NCBI GenBank assembly: GCA_014529385.2
Contig: CM043959.1
Location: 57,183,753-57,247,752 of the forward strand
Reading direction: 5' to 3'
DNA from: Adiantum capillus-veneris
Taxonomy: Eukaryota; Streptophyta; Polypodiopsida; Polypodiales; Pteridaceae
Length of the DNA stretch: 64,000 nucleotides
Each line of letters opens with the position of its first letter. Positions within the stretch are counted from its first letter, which is position 1. The notes beneath the pieces were generated by a model. That model was not told the origin of the DNA, searched no databases, and was given only the letters and a program-made list of their open reading frames with translations. The translations under genes and the position numbers were made by a program. This document shows, piece after piece, positions 1 through 9,471 of the stretch.

Positions 1-620
1 TAAATCCAACATTGATATTTTTGTGCTTTAAAAAAGAACTTAGTTTCATAAGAGAAAAGGCCACTTTTTTTATGCCGCGGCAACGGGCGGGCACATACTA
101 GTTTATATTAAAATTGCAAACCCTCCACGAAAGCACAGAAGTGATCATATCTATTGGAAAAAGGAAGAACTCTGACGAGTGTCTTACTTTGAATCCAAAC
201 TCAGAGCAATCCAAGAACTCTTTCAAAGTAGCTTACATTAGTTTGGGGCTATGTAGCTCTTACACGTATCTTGTGGCCCCTAAAGGCTTGTCCAATGCTT
301 AAGGGTTATTGTAAATTCCTTCACGGTGAATTCAATGCGTCCACTCACATTTGTGAGTATGGCAAGAAAAAGAAAAGGATGGGCATTGCACGTGGATAAC
401 CATGCTTTATACGGAAGCATGAGGAACCAATACAAAAAGAAACATAAACCTGAGCATAACATATTGGAAGCCACCACCACCAACCCTCTCACACCGAGTC
501 AGAAGTGCCCAACATGATCAACATAATGAAACGCATAGTGAAGAAAAGACTATCACTTGAAAAGACCATGAATATTTGTTTTGGCAAAACACACAAAATG
601 TGAGTGAGAAAAGACCATAA
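1..620. other. No gene recognised
   Basis: AT-rich DNA with no recognisable domain and only short unsupported open frames. The closing part (about 530-620) repeats short AAAGACCAT-like words just before the poly-T that marks the 3' end of the next LINE copy, so this stretch probably includes the insertion target of that LINE. Confidence 0.4.
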
Positions 621-621
621 A

Positions 622-2500
622 TTTTTATTTTTTTGTAGAACTCACAATCATGAGTGGATTATATTAACAAACCAAAAGAATTACAATTACTAGTCATACT
701 CGTGTCGAGCCATGACATCTTCCAACAACCATCATTACATTCGCTAAAAGGGGGGCCACCCCACGACAAAGATATAACACTTGGTTGTACAAGGTGCAAA
801 CACTTACCCGTGTGGTCTAGGTATTGTGGCATACACAACTTTGTTCCACTCTTTAGAGTTCCTCCATTTCCCATTTGCTATAATTGCTTCCTTGCTTCCT
901 TGAATGATCTTTGTGAACCTAGCTGTTTCTAGGACGTTCTTGAATAGTTGATAGTTCCTGGCCTTCCAGATGTGTTTGAAGTAATAGAACCTGGAAATTT
1001 GAGTATTGATTAGCAGTGGTTGTCTCTCAAACACCTTCCCACCCATGAAGAGATTGTTCTTGAAGAACCCAATCTTCCATGTCTTTTGAACCCACTTGCA
1101 TATCTTTCCTGCCAAGCCACATATTGTCGGGAATTCCTTAAAAAGGTGGGGAGGTTGTCACTTGCTGATCTGCATTGCGAGCATCTATCTAGAACAATAC
1201 CTCTAGCTAGGACCTTTACCCTAGTGGGCAAGGCCCCCTAGAGTACCTTCCATATAAAGACCTTCATTCCAAGCGGCCATTGTGGGCCTTTACAATTGTC
1301 ACCCATCTTGTCTCCAGCCATTGCTTGCCCCACTACTTGCTCAAAGTAAAGAACCAATCTAGCAAGACCGTGAGGATGTTGCATACATCCTTGGTGTGTG
1401 GTTTCAAAAGTGTCTATCTATGGACCACCACCATGCTTTCCATTCAAACCCAAACTTGCACGGCAGGAAGACAACAATTTTCAGGCCATTCTAAGACTCT
1501 ATTTACCAGAAATATTTCAGTCCCATTGAGATGGACCTCGGAGGCAATTTGGTTCTACTCTTTATAATCACTGCTCTTTCTAATCACTACTACTGTAGTC
1601 CGAAAACTGGCCCAGGCATTGGAGTCCTTTATTCTTCATCTTTTTGGCCACCTCCCTCCAAGCAAGGTTCAACAAGATGCTTTCCACCTTAGAAAGCCAA
1701 GGGGACCAGTGAGACATCGCGTTATGAAAGTACCTAGTTATCTCTCCCCATTCCAAGGCCTTCACTACTTTGCTGCACTTTTGAGCTAGCTCGCCCGTTA
1801 AGCCCCCAAGTTTGAGGTTAGTCCATCGAGGCACAAGAAACTTTTTGTGCAGCTTCAACCCTTCTCACTGGCCCCCTCGTGAGCACAATTTGGAATTTTC
1901 CATCATGGCCTTTGTCATAACAGCTCAGGTTTGGTCTTGCTTTGTGATTGAAACCACAAACTTGGTACACTGGGCCTCCATGTGAGTACTAGGGTTGAGT
2001 ATTCCAATACCACCTTGCTTTAACGATCTCAGTATTGTCTCCCAGCTTGCCCACTGCCATGGCAATGAGTCTTTATTGTTGTTTTTCTAGAGGAATCTTT
2101 TCATCGGTTTTAAGATCTTTTTCCAGTTGCATTTGGCTATCTTAAGCGGCGGGCCATTGCATGCTATATAGGGGAGCATAAATAAATTGATCACTTTCAA
2201 TCTTCTTGAGAAAGGGAGAATCACATACTCCCACCTATGAAACTTGCTCCTTATCTTATCCATCACCATGAGAATATTTTCTTGCGGGTTTTATCCACCC
2301 CTAGAGGGGCTCCCAGGTGCCTAAAAACCGTCCCTTTGGACACAATCTCCCCATTTCATAGTGTCAAGTCAAAGGAGTCATCTTTTGAGAGGGAGATTAA
2401 TCTAGATTTTTCAATATGGCAATGGTGGCCAAAGTGCTTGCCAAAGACTATGAATCTTCACACCCTCATGAAGCACAGTGAGTATTGCTTTTTTTAAAAA
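622..2500 (-). mobile_element. LINE (L1-like) copy 1, 5'-truncated
   Basis: Non-LTR retrotransposon remnant read on the minus strand. About 2090-2350 encodes the end of the reverse transcriptase and the connecting region (KIRSKFHRWEYVILPFSRRL, then a LPYIACNGPPLKIAKC-type stretch). About 1580-1860 encodes the following linker. About 800-1230 encodes a zf-RVT zinc-binding domain (RCSQCRSASDNLPTFL, then MAGKICKWVQKTWKIGFF). The frame is broken several times. The 3' end lies near 622-655, where a palindrome-like ACTCACAATCATGAGT abuts a short A/T tail. Endonuclease and most of RT are missing, the usual result of incomplete target-primed reverse transcription. Copy 2 abuts it at about 2500-2540; whether they are two insertions or one rearranged copy is not resolved. 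Confidence 0.75.
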
Positions 2501-2537
2501 TAAAAAGACTGGCATTGCCACCACTACTTTTTATTAA

Positions 2538-3480
2538 AAAAATCTCACAATATGTCAGAGGTTATATTAATAAGAGAAAACCATAACATCAGCACCATGC
2601 TTAATTCGAGCCATGGCCACTTACATTCCAAAGGATACTGATGATAAAAAAGGAGCCCCATCCTCGCAACAAGCATCAAATTGACATAGACCTGGCGGTA
2701 AGAGTTACCCAATTCCAGTCGTCAAAAGTCTTGCTTTTTCAATCCCAATAATAGGTTCCCTGCTATCATGGATAATCTCAACGTAGTTGGTTACCAAGAA
2801 CTCCTCAATGAACACTTAATCATTCTACATAGCAAAATTGGTTGCCTTATCATCCCTTTTCCTTCAAGGAGCAGATCATTTTTGGAAAACCCAATCTTTC
2901 AAGTCCTTTGAATCCATTTTCACACCTTACCTTACAGCCATCTTAACCCTGATCACTCTAGGAATAAGTGGGACAGGTCCTCCCTAACAGTTATGCAGCC
3001 CGAACACTTATCAAAGCCTATACCTCGAGCCAAGATCTTGTCACCTATTGGCAAGGCCCCCCATAACACCTTCCACAGAAAGATCTTAATTGCCAAGGGT
3101 AGCTGAGGGTTCCATATGTTCTTTGTAGATGCCAACCATCAAGACTTTGGCCATTGCTTACCCCACCGTTTGTTCAAGGAGGAAAACCAGTATCTTGTAT
3201 ATAAGAGTTAGGTATATTCCCTTGGTGTGTGGTTTGAGGAAGTGGCTACTCTGTGGCCATCCTATGCTTTCCACTCAAAGTTTACACTTAAGGGCATTAA
3301 GAGCTGGCCCAACCTTTCCAAAGCTCTATTAATCAGCAACCTCTCCATGCCTTTACGGTGAAACTGAGCAACCACTACATTTATTAGACAAGCAAGCCTG
3401 CTCCTAAACTTTTCCACATATCCTAGGCTCTTTTGTCAAAGAGTAGGTTTTCTTCTAATGCAGGTTGACAATAAAAATGC
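2538..3480 (-). mobile_element. LINE (L1-like) copy 2, 3' fragment
   Basis: Second minus-strand copy of the same LINE family. At 2953-3135 it encodes a fabric of the connecting region and zf-RVT start (LPLAIKIFLWKVLWGALPIG, then FDKCSGCITVREDLSHLFLE), closely matching the copies at 1010-1230 and 6590-6720. The downstream 3' untranslated part reaches about 2540, where CACAATATGTC replaces the perfect palindrome seen in other copies and is followed by an A-rich tail (T-rich on the plus strand). The copy is 5'-truncated near 3480 and has stops, so it is not functional. Confidence 0.65.
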
Positions 3481-3675
3481 CAATTTTTGAAAGGCTCGAA
3501 AGCCAAGCGAGGTGGTAGAGCACTCAAAGTTCAACCATGGTACACTATGAGCATCTCTATTCTATCTAATGCACATTAAAGCCCCCCTCCACGTTTCATA
3601 AGGAGAGGGATTAAGGGAGGGAATGGAGGACAAGAGAAAGAAATAAAAAGAGGAAGGCCTAGCATGGAGAGTGGA

Positions 3676-3679
<4 letters not shown>

Positions 3680-3755
<76 letters not shown>
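3680..3755. repeat. (TC)n microsatellite
   Basis: About 76 bases of almost pure TC dinucleotides with one break (TTC) near 3710. Long spurious Ser/Leu or Arg/Glu reading frames across it are artefacts. Confidence 0.97.
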
Positions 3756-3757
<2 letters not shown>

Positions 3758-3930
3758 GCACACACTCCAAAAGAAGATCTCCCTCCCTCCCCTAGCCATA
3801 GGATGGGCCACACAATCGTATGTATAATCCCCACTTGTTTGGTCATGGACATTGTTCAATATGTGCCACTGAGTGGGCCGACTTGAGCCTATGACCTCAT
3901 AGTTCTCATCCATGTGTGCCTCACCTATGC
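3756..3930 (-). repeat. tRNA-like (SINE-like) fragment, weak
   Basis: Read on the minus strand, about 3880-3905 contains GAGGTCATAGGCTCAAGTCG, which resembles a pol III B box (GGTTCRANYCC with one change). A plausible but poor A-box-like stretch lies some 30-40 bases upstream. No terminal tail or target duplication could be defined, so the SINE assignment is tentative. Confidence 0.22.
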
Positions 3931-4940
3931 ACATATCATGTACATATATGGCTTTCTAGGGCATGTTAAGAAAGCTAAACATGAATTTCTTGATTCTCAA
4001 TCTTTAGCCTTTGGCCAAACTTCAATTAAAAAGGTAAGGAGTTCTACTTCTTCCTGCACTTAGCCTTGGTATAATGGCATGCGAGGATTATTGTGGTGGT
4101 CTATACTCCTGTGGAATTTTTGAAGTTATGTTGATGTTTTTTCCTCATTTTGTGGATATGGAACTAGTTGACAAGGCATGACATCCCAATTTTCTTTGCT
4201 CACTAAATCTAACCTTTGGCTAGACTTGGGCTTACGTGTTCTACAAGTTTATTATAAGCAAAAGTGATTTGCTGCTAAAATGTGTGTGATGTCCTTGAGT
4301 GTTGTTGGTACACTTCATCACAGGGTCTTTGCCTTACCAACTGGTTCTGGGCTGTTTTCACTATCTTCAATCTTTTAGGGTGTTAGTCTCTATGTGTGGT
4401 TTATGCTAGATGATGCTTTGGAAGGCTACATGCCACTTGTTAACAATTTTCCTTATAACTCTAGTTCTGTAAATTTGTTTATTGATACTTACTATGATTT
4501 TTTTGACCCTTTTGGGTAATGGACTGCAGGCTGATTGATGTTTGTTCTATTAACATTGCTTATTGCTGGAATTGGTAACTGGTAATAAGTGTACTCAGGG
4601 TGTAGCCTTGTTTTTACTACAATCTACTAAGAACTTCTCTAATACTAATACTCGTACTGGTGGGCTTGCCATGATATGATGGCCGTCTACTTACTTTCTA
4701 TATCTGGATGGCCTCAAGAAGATTCTTATTCTCTAGCAATGGCTTGATTGGGGTAATTCATGAGCTGAATTAAAAGATCGGGTATCACCTTACTTTTGGA
4801 TGTCATCTTGCTAACAATTGGTGGCCATAACTTGGGGGACTATATCTAAATCCTAATTACTTTGATAAATGTAAAAACATTCTGCTCCAATAACTTTTGC
4901 AGCTTGATTTTGACTGTTTCAGACTGTATTTGCTTGGACA

Positions 4941-5630
4941 TATGCTTGAAACATATATCTGTCCTACTATACTACTGATCTTGGATTGTTCTTGGCCTTG
5001 GTATGATTTGATGACTTGGTGACTAGCTCCTTTTTGGTTACTAGGCCGAATGTATCTTTAGCTTCAAAATTTAGGCTTTTGGAATTTTACTACTACAATT
5101 TTCTGTCATATGTTGTTGAAATTTGGCTTCTTGATAACCTATATAGAGTTGGCATGCTCTACTTGGTGTGATTTGGGACCTGTCTTTAACTAATGCTTCA
5201 ATACTATCCCCATTTTTATGAAACACCTGGTTAATTTGGGATTTCTAGTTGATTTTGTATTGGCCATTAAATTCTACTATGGTTAGCTACATCTGCAAAA
5301 TATTTTCTTCTTTTTGGACTAGGGATATTAGGTTTAACAAGCTTGTATTAGGGACATTGATTTCTACTATGGCTAGTTGGATTTGTAGTACTTTTTCTTT
5401 TTGGATTAGGGACATCAGGTTTGACAAGCTTGTATGTCATGACAATTATTTTGGAGTACTTCAGGCCTACTGTTCACATGAATATTTCTATTCTTTGGCT
5501 ATGGTTTGCTTAGAAATATGCTTGAAACATACATTAGGCCTACTATGCTACTGATCTTGGTTTGTGCTTAGCCTTGGTATGATTTGATGAGACCTACTAG
5601 CATGGTTCTCCCTCTCATGTGGTTACTAAT
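4941..5630 (+). repeat. Diverged direct duplication, offset about 576 bp
   Basis: A segment beginning TATGCTTGAAACATA at 4941 recurs at 5517. Both are followed by ACTGATCTTGG, a GCCTTGGTATGATTTGATGA block and GGTTACTA, so roughly 110 bases align with scattered differences. This suggests an old segmental duplication with a unit of about 576 bp. Confidence 0.7.
5272..5435 (+). repeat. Tandem duplication, unit about 85 bp, diverged
   Basis: Two adjacent copies share TTCTACTATGG(T/C)TAG, TTTTTGGA(C/T)TAGGGA and GGTTT(A/G)ACAAGCTTGTAT. They start near 5272 and 5357. It lies inside the unassigned T-rich region. Confidence 0.75.
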
Positions 5631-6282
5631 GTTTATTGAATCCTATGTAGTAGTCCTAGCTCTCAAATTTGAATGAGTGTAGGATTAGATATTTGAACTC
5701 AAGCTCTTGCTGTTTTTTTATTGATACTGACTCTTATGACAAGGTTTTGTCCTAACATGGATTTTGAAGGGTTACTCTCATTTGATATTTTGTTGCGAAT
5801 CAACATTAGATTTGAGGAAACTTTTTTTAATAATGTTTTGACACCATTTGGTTACTAATTAACTTCTAATAAAGTTCTCATGAAGTCAAGTTTTGAATTG
5901 ATGAATTGACACTTACTTCTCTTTAACTGCCCAAAATAGGAGAATAGCTGGGTTATGGTTAAAATTTTTGACACTCTGACTTAAAATTTGGTTGCTACCT
6001 GTGATTTGTTGACTCGGATACAACTCTAATGACTTGGATATGGTCTACCTAAGTCTTACATTAGCAGTGTGCAATACTTTGCTTTGGCTTTCCTTAGTTA
6101 ATGTTGTTAGACATAGTCTTTCTATTAGCTCTGTTAAGTTGACTTTAGGAATACTCTCTCCATTCGAGTAGTTTTTGTCCCACTATTTGAAGGGCTCGAC
6201 TTTAGTCCATACATTATGGTTGTAGCTACAAAACAAACCTTCACATACAAGTTCTGATTAACTTATGGATGGTTTGACATTA

Positions 6283-6297
6283 AGATCATATGGTGCA
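6283..6297 (+). repeat. Target-site duplication, left copy (LINE copy 3)
   Basis: AGATCATATGGTGCA at 6283-6297 is repeated exactly at 7175-7189, immediately after the LINE poly-A tail. This 14-15 bp direct repeat is the normal product of LINE integration. Confidence 0.9.
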
Positions 6298-7175
6298 GGA
6301 TGGAAACAGGAAGTGGTGGAAACGGCTGACTCTTTAGCCATCCAATTTCAATCGAATGGCTTTGAGGTCTTGCTAGTCTATAGGGTGATGACAGAGCTTG
6401 ATAAGGTGGTGATGCCAATTTGTGAATCCAACTTTGAATGGGACGCTTGGAGATGGCCCGGGAGTAGCCTCTTTTGGAAACCACATTCTAAATGCATTTA
6501 CCATGCATTAATGCACGCGGCTAATTAGTGTAGCCCCCTCAACAAATTATGGAAGAGGCACTAGACGGAAAAACGGTGGGAGGGAGTCATGGAGAACATC
6601 TGGTAGCCAAGGTGGCCTCAAAGAAAGGAATCGGGTCCGATCGTTGCTCGGGGTGTAGAATAGCTAGTGAAGACCTAGCCCACCTCTTCATGAGATGCCA
6701 TGCAATCAGTGGCATGGCTGGGAAAATATGCAAGTGGATTCAAAGGACATGGAAAATTAAGTTCTTCAAGACTGGTCTGTTCTTTGGTAGTAACAGTTTG
6801 GGAAGTCCTGCTCTTCTTGTTTGTACTCAAATAATCAGGTACTACTTCTTTCACCAAATTTCGCAAGCAAGGAACCGCCGCGTGTTCGAGGGGATCTCGC
6901 TATGGCAAGCTTTTGTGAAATCATACAAGAGACTAGAGTGACGATCCACATGATCGAAGACAAACAAGCCTCAGAGGACTAGTCTAGAACAATACATGTC
7001 ATGATGACATCTTGTAATAAGTAAAGCCTAGGAGTAGTTGTGGTTTCTCTGTCGAGCATAATACTTGTAATCCTGTGACCCTCAAGGCTCGGTCTCAGCT
7101 CGAAGTTTGTGTTTATTTCTGATGTTATTAATATTATCCACTCACAATTGTGAGTTTTGCAAAAAAAAAAAAAAA
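6298..7175 (+). mobile_element. LINE (L1-like) copy 3, 5'-truncated, with TSD and poly-A
   Basis: A complete record of one LINE insertion. The body encodes, from 6298, the end of the pol ORF: an upstream stretch (RWPGSSLFWKPHSKCIYHAL) and then a zf-RVT domain at about 6590-6930 with RCSGCRIASEDLAHLFMRCH, whose C-x2-C and H/C spacing fits the family. The 3' untranslated region ends in the perfect palindrome ACTCACAATTGTGAGT (7140-7155), TTTGC and fifteen A residues (7161-7175). Exact 14-15 bp target duplications flank it. The 5' truncation removed endonuclease and reverse transcriptase, so the copy is dead. The frame changes at about 6540. Confidence 0.92.
7140..7155 (+). repeat. LINE 3'-terminal palindrome
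   Basis: ACTCACAATTGTGAGT is its own reverse complement and lies five bases before the poly-A tail. The same 16-mer ends copy 4 (8442-8457), and near matches end copies 1 and 2, so it is a conserved 3'-end element of this family. It is probably a hairpin in the RNA. Confidence 0.85.
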
Positions 7176-7189
7176 GATCATATGGTGCA
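7175..7189 (+). repeat. Target-site duplication, right copy (LINE copy 3)
   Basis: Second copy of AGATCATATGGTGCA. Its first A is shared with the end of the poly-A tail, so the duplication is 14 or 15 bp. Confidence 0.9.
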
Positions 7190-7454
7190 ATTTTGGTAGG
7201 ATTTCTTTGGAAAACAATGTGGAAAATACTTGAGCTTCTTTTAAACGTTTATTTTAATATTTAGGACAGTAGCTAACCTAATAATTTTTAAGTTTGACAT
7301 GGATAACAATAAATAGGTTCATTGAAGCCTACCATACGTAGCCAAGTCTAGCAAATTTGTTGTCTTGACTATATGGATGTAGGTGAGAATTCTATCAACT
7401 TAAGAAGGTTTAGCGTGCAGGAATCCCACACACACACACAACCTTGGGTGCATG

Positions 7455-7540
7455 CATGGACTCACTCAACTAGATTGGACTCTCTAGCACACACGCCACC
7501 ACTGCTCGCACTATAGGTTGAGATTCGAGTCTCATACACA
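7455..7540 (+). repeat. tRNA-like (SINE-like) segment
   Basis: ACTCAACTAGATTGGAC at about 7465-7480 resembles the second half of a tRNA A box, and GAGATTCGAGTCTCAT at 7520-7535 resembles a T arm/B box. The roughly 50-base spacing is what pol III promoters need. The wording is similar to tRNA-derived SINE heads of plants. No acceptor stem is formed and no tail or TSD is seen, so this is not a functional tRNA gene. Confidence 0.35.
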
Positions 7541-7566
7541 CACATAGACAACAACCAATGGTGTTG

Positions 7567-7567
<1 letters not shown>

Positions 7568-7654
<87 letters not shown>
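7568..7654. repeat. Compound (TC)n(AC)n microsatellite
   Basis: About 37 bases of TC repeats pass directly into about 50 bases of AC repeats. A second array of the same compound structure lies at 7929-8000. Confidence 0.97.
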
Positions 7655-7657
<3 letters not shown>

Positions 7658-7926
7658 CGCATAGACACACCATACACACAACATGGATGCAAATGTATGC
7701 ACAAGGAATTGCTACACGTCAAAATTAGAGTGAGACCTTCAAGGGTCGAGGTTGTCAAGCTGCTACTATTTCATGGAGTTCCAAACATGGAGGTTTGTGC
7801 AAGCTATAGTGGGGATAACACGTGGAAGGCCTCTCCTTGCTTGGAAAATTTAAGCTCCATTATATGTGTATAGATTTACTTTAAAATTATTTCGATTAAG
7901 AAAAAAGATTTGGCACTCTCTTTGAG

Positions 7927-8002
<76 letters not shown>

Positions 8003-8427
8003 CACATGCATGCATGCACACACACACATGACCTTCCATTTTGGGACTATTCGAGACCGTTGTTCAAATAAAATTAGGGTTTAGTGTATTAATTGCAAAA
8101 TCCTAGCTAGACTCCAAGTTTTCCTTGAAGTAACAGACAAAATTTTGCTAGTACATAACAATTTCTTAAATTCTGAACTTTTATGGCCATTGGCTTTCCA
8201 GAAGCGAAGTTGATCCACTCTTCAATTGGCTTTCAAAATGGAAAAGTACAATTTGTAAAAGTAGAGTCAAACCCTTTGTTTTTTTAAACTTCAACTTGAA
8301 AGGTTAAATGTTTGAAGGTTAAAAGGTTTACAGACTCCAAGATTCAAAGGAGGAATGAGACATTGTGCAAGGTTTTCTTTAAAGTGAAGCAATGAGTGAC
8401 ACGTGGAGGGTCTCTCCTTCCGTGATT
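7655..8427. other. No gene; second compound microsatellite inside
   Basis: Apart from the (CT)n(CA)n array at 7929-8000 this stretch has no recognisable gene. Two passages resemble each other (ACACGTGGAAGGCCTCTCC at about 7818 and ACACGTGGAGGGTCTCTCC at about 8400), hinting at an old duplication. Confidence 0.45.
7929..8000. repeat. Compound (CT)n(CA)n microsatellite
   Basis: About 36 bases of CT repeats followed by about 36 bases of CA repeats, then a short TGCATG-rich transition. It has the same order as the array at 7568-7654. Confidence 0.97.
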
Positions 8428-8560
8428 TTTTTTTTCAAAACTCACAATTGTGAGTGATTGTATTATGAAGTCACCAGAAAAAATACAAATCAACCCCTCA
8501 ACCTCAAGCGAGCCTTGAGGGACGGAGGGTTACAAGAGTTAGTTTTTCAAGCAAGCTCAA
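8428..8560 (-). mobile_element. LINE (L1-like) copy 4, 3' end only
   Basis: Very short minus-strand copy. It has a ten-base poly-T (poly-A of the element) at 8428-8437, then TTTTG and the perfect palindrome ACTCACAATTGTGAGT at 8442-8457. It continues into a 3' untranslated region that aligns with copy 3 (shared TGTAA-CCT and CCCTCAAGGCTCG words). Only about 130 bp were copied. No TSD could be assigned with confidence. Confidence 0.8.
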
Positions 8561-8574
8561 TGGAGCGAGTTTTT

Positions 8575-8714
8575 TTTTTTTTTTTGGAGGGCCGCCTCCT
8601 CTACCTCCTCTTCCTCCTCTCGCCGCCCATGTGCTTCCTCCTCTTCCCTTGCTCCTCCTCGTCAGCCTCCTTCTTCAAAATAATCCCTCTCCTCCACCTC
8701 CTCTCTCCATGTAC
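8575..8714. other. CT-rich tract, insertion target of the gypsy element
   Basis: Pyrimidine-rich DNA (CCTCCTCTACCTCCTC-type). The same kind of sequence resumes after the gypsy element at 19183-19320, so this was one continuous CT-rich tract before the insertion at 8715-8719. Confidence 0.7.
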
Positions 8715-8719
8715 TCCTC
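8715..8719 (+). repeat. 5-bp TSD of the gypsy element, left
   Basis: TCCTC directly before the left LTR, matched by TCCTC at 19178-19182 directly after the right LTR. Confidence 0.9.
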
Positions 8720-9189
8720 TGGAATTGGAGCTGATCTATTGAGATAGCTAATTCCAGTGTTGAAGGATTTCAGCTACTAGTGTGGGAAGATTTCAGACAG
8801 CAAACTAGACAGAAATCAGAGACTAGACTAAAATGTGGATATTGAAATAAGAATCAGATTTATAGACTGGAATAAGGTTCAGATTCAGATTCAGATTTAG
8901 AAGACTGGTCGAGAAGTAAGTATCACTGAACTATATACCATGATTGAGATTACAGCGAATATGATTACAGAGAGAAAGTATAGCCGACAACACTGCCACT
9001 GATGCTCAATTACAATTATAGCCCAAAGCACTAATACAAGTGATAACAATTGCCAATACGATAATGATGTAATGGGCCCTATTTATACACTTCAGGTTTA
9101 CTATAGTAATTACTCTAGTAATTACTAAGTAATTCGCTGCCCATCTTCTAAGAACACGTTCCCACATGGTGATTATCCAGCCGTCTACA
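8720..9189 (-). repeat. 3' LTR of the gypsy element
   Basis: 470 bp, starts TGGAATTGGAG and ends GTCTACA. It aligns end to end with 18696-19177. It lacks the 13-bp insertion (ATCAAGATTACAG) present in the other LTR near 18930. TTTATAC with a nearby GGGCCC at about 9065-9085 may belong to the promoter region. Confidence 0.95.
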
Positions 9190-9206
9190 TCCTTCCCTTC
9201 TTTCTT
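9190..9206 (-). promoter_or_regulatory. Polypurine tract of the gypsy element
   Basis: Read on the minus strand this is AAGAAAGAAGGGAAGGA, an unbroken purine run directly upstream of the 3' LTR, as expected for the primer of plus-strand DNA synthesis. Confidence 0.85.
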
Positions 9207-9245
9207 GAATTTTAACAAGATTCCAAATTTTTTGAAAAATTCATG

Positions 9246-9344
9246 TCTGATTCTGATGTGAGACTGAAAAATCCATCATCTGGTTCTGGTGTGGAACTGA
9301 AAAATCCATTGTCTGGTTCTGATGTTGGGGTGCAGGAGTTCAAG
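9246..9344 (-). repeat. 33-bp tandem repeat, three units
   Basis: Three 33-bp units (9246-9278, 9279-9311, 9312-9344; the last half-diverged) near the downstream end of the element. In one minus-strand frame they give an 11-residue repeat of the type PEPDDGFFS(S/L)T. That frame differs from the end of the extra ORF, so coding use is uncertain. Confidence 0.8.
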
Positions 9345-9471
9345 AAGGACCAAGGATTGCGAGAGGCAGCGAAAAAGGCCAAGGTGGAGCTCTCACCAGG
9401 CCAAGGTAGAGCTGTCATCTCTTCCTGCCTGCTGCTGAGAAGAAAAGTCGCCACTGAATTCTGAGATGGAA

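Larger units (their letters stand above)
3931..6282. other. T-rich unassigned DNA without a gene
   Basis: About 2.3 kb of T-rich, gene-free sequence of intron-like or decayed-repeat composition. No domain is recognisable in any frame. It holds two internal duplications listed separately, and its right part was the landing site of LINE copy 3: the target sequence occurs at 6283-6297 and again after the element. Confidence 0.5.

Noticed and set aside
2237-2497. Plus-strand ORF of 86 codons
   Set aside because: It is the antisense shadow of the LINE reverse-transcriptase region on the minus strand.
3490-3540. tRNA-like words (GAGGTGGTAGAGCA and GTTCAACC) suggesting a tRNA or SINE
   Set aside because: The A-box-like and B-box-like words are only about 10-15 bases apart, too close for a pol III promoter, and no stems form.
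4000-6200. T-rich region as a long intron of a host gene
   Set aside because: No flanking exons or convincing splice pairs could be found; left as unassigned.
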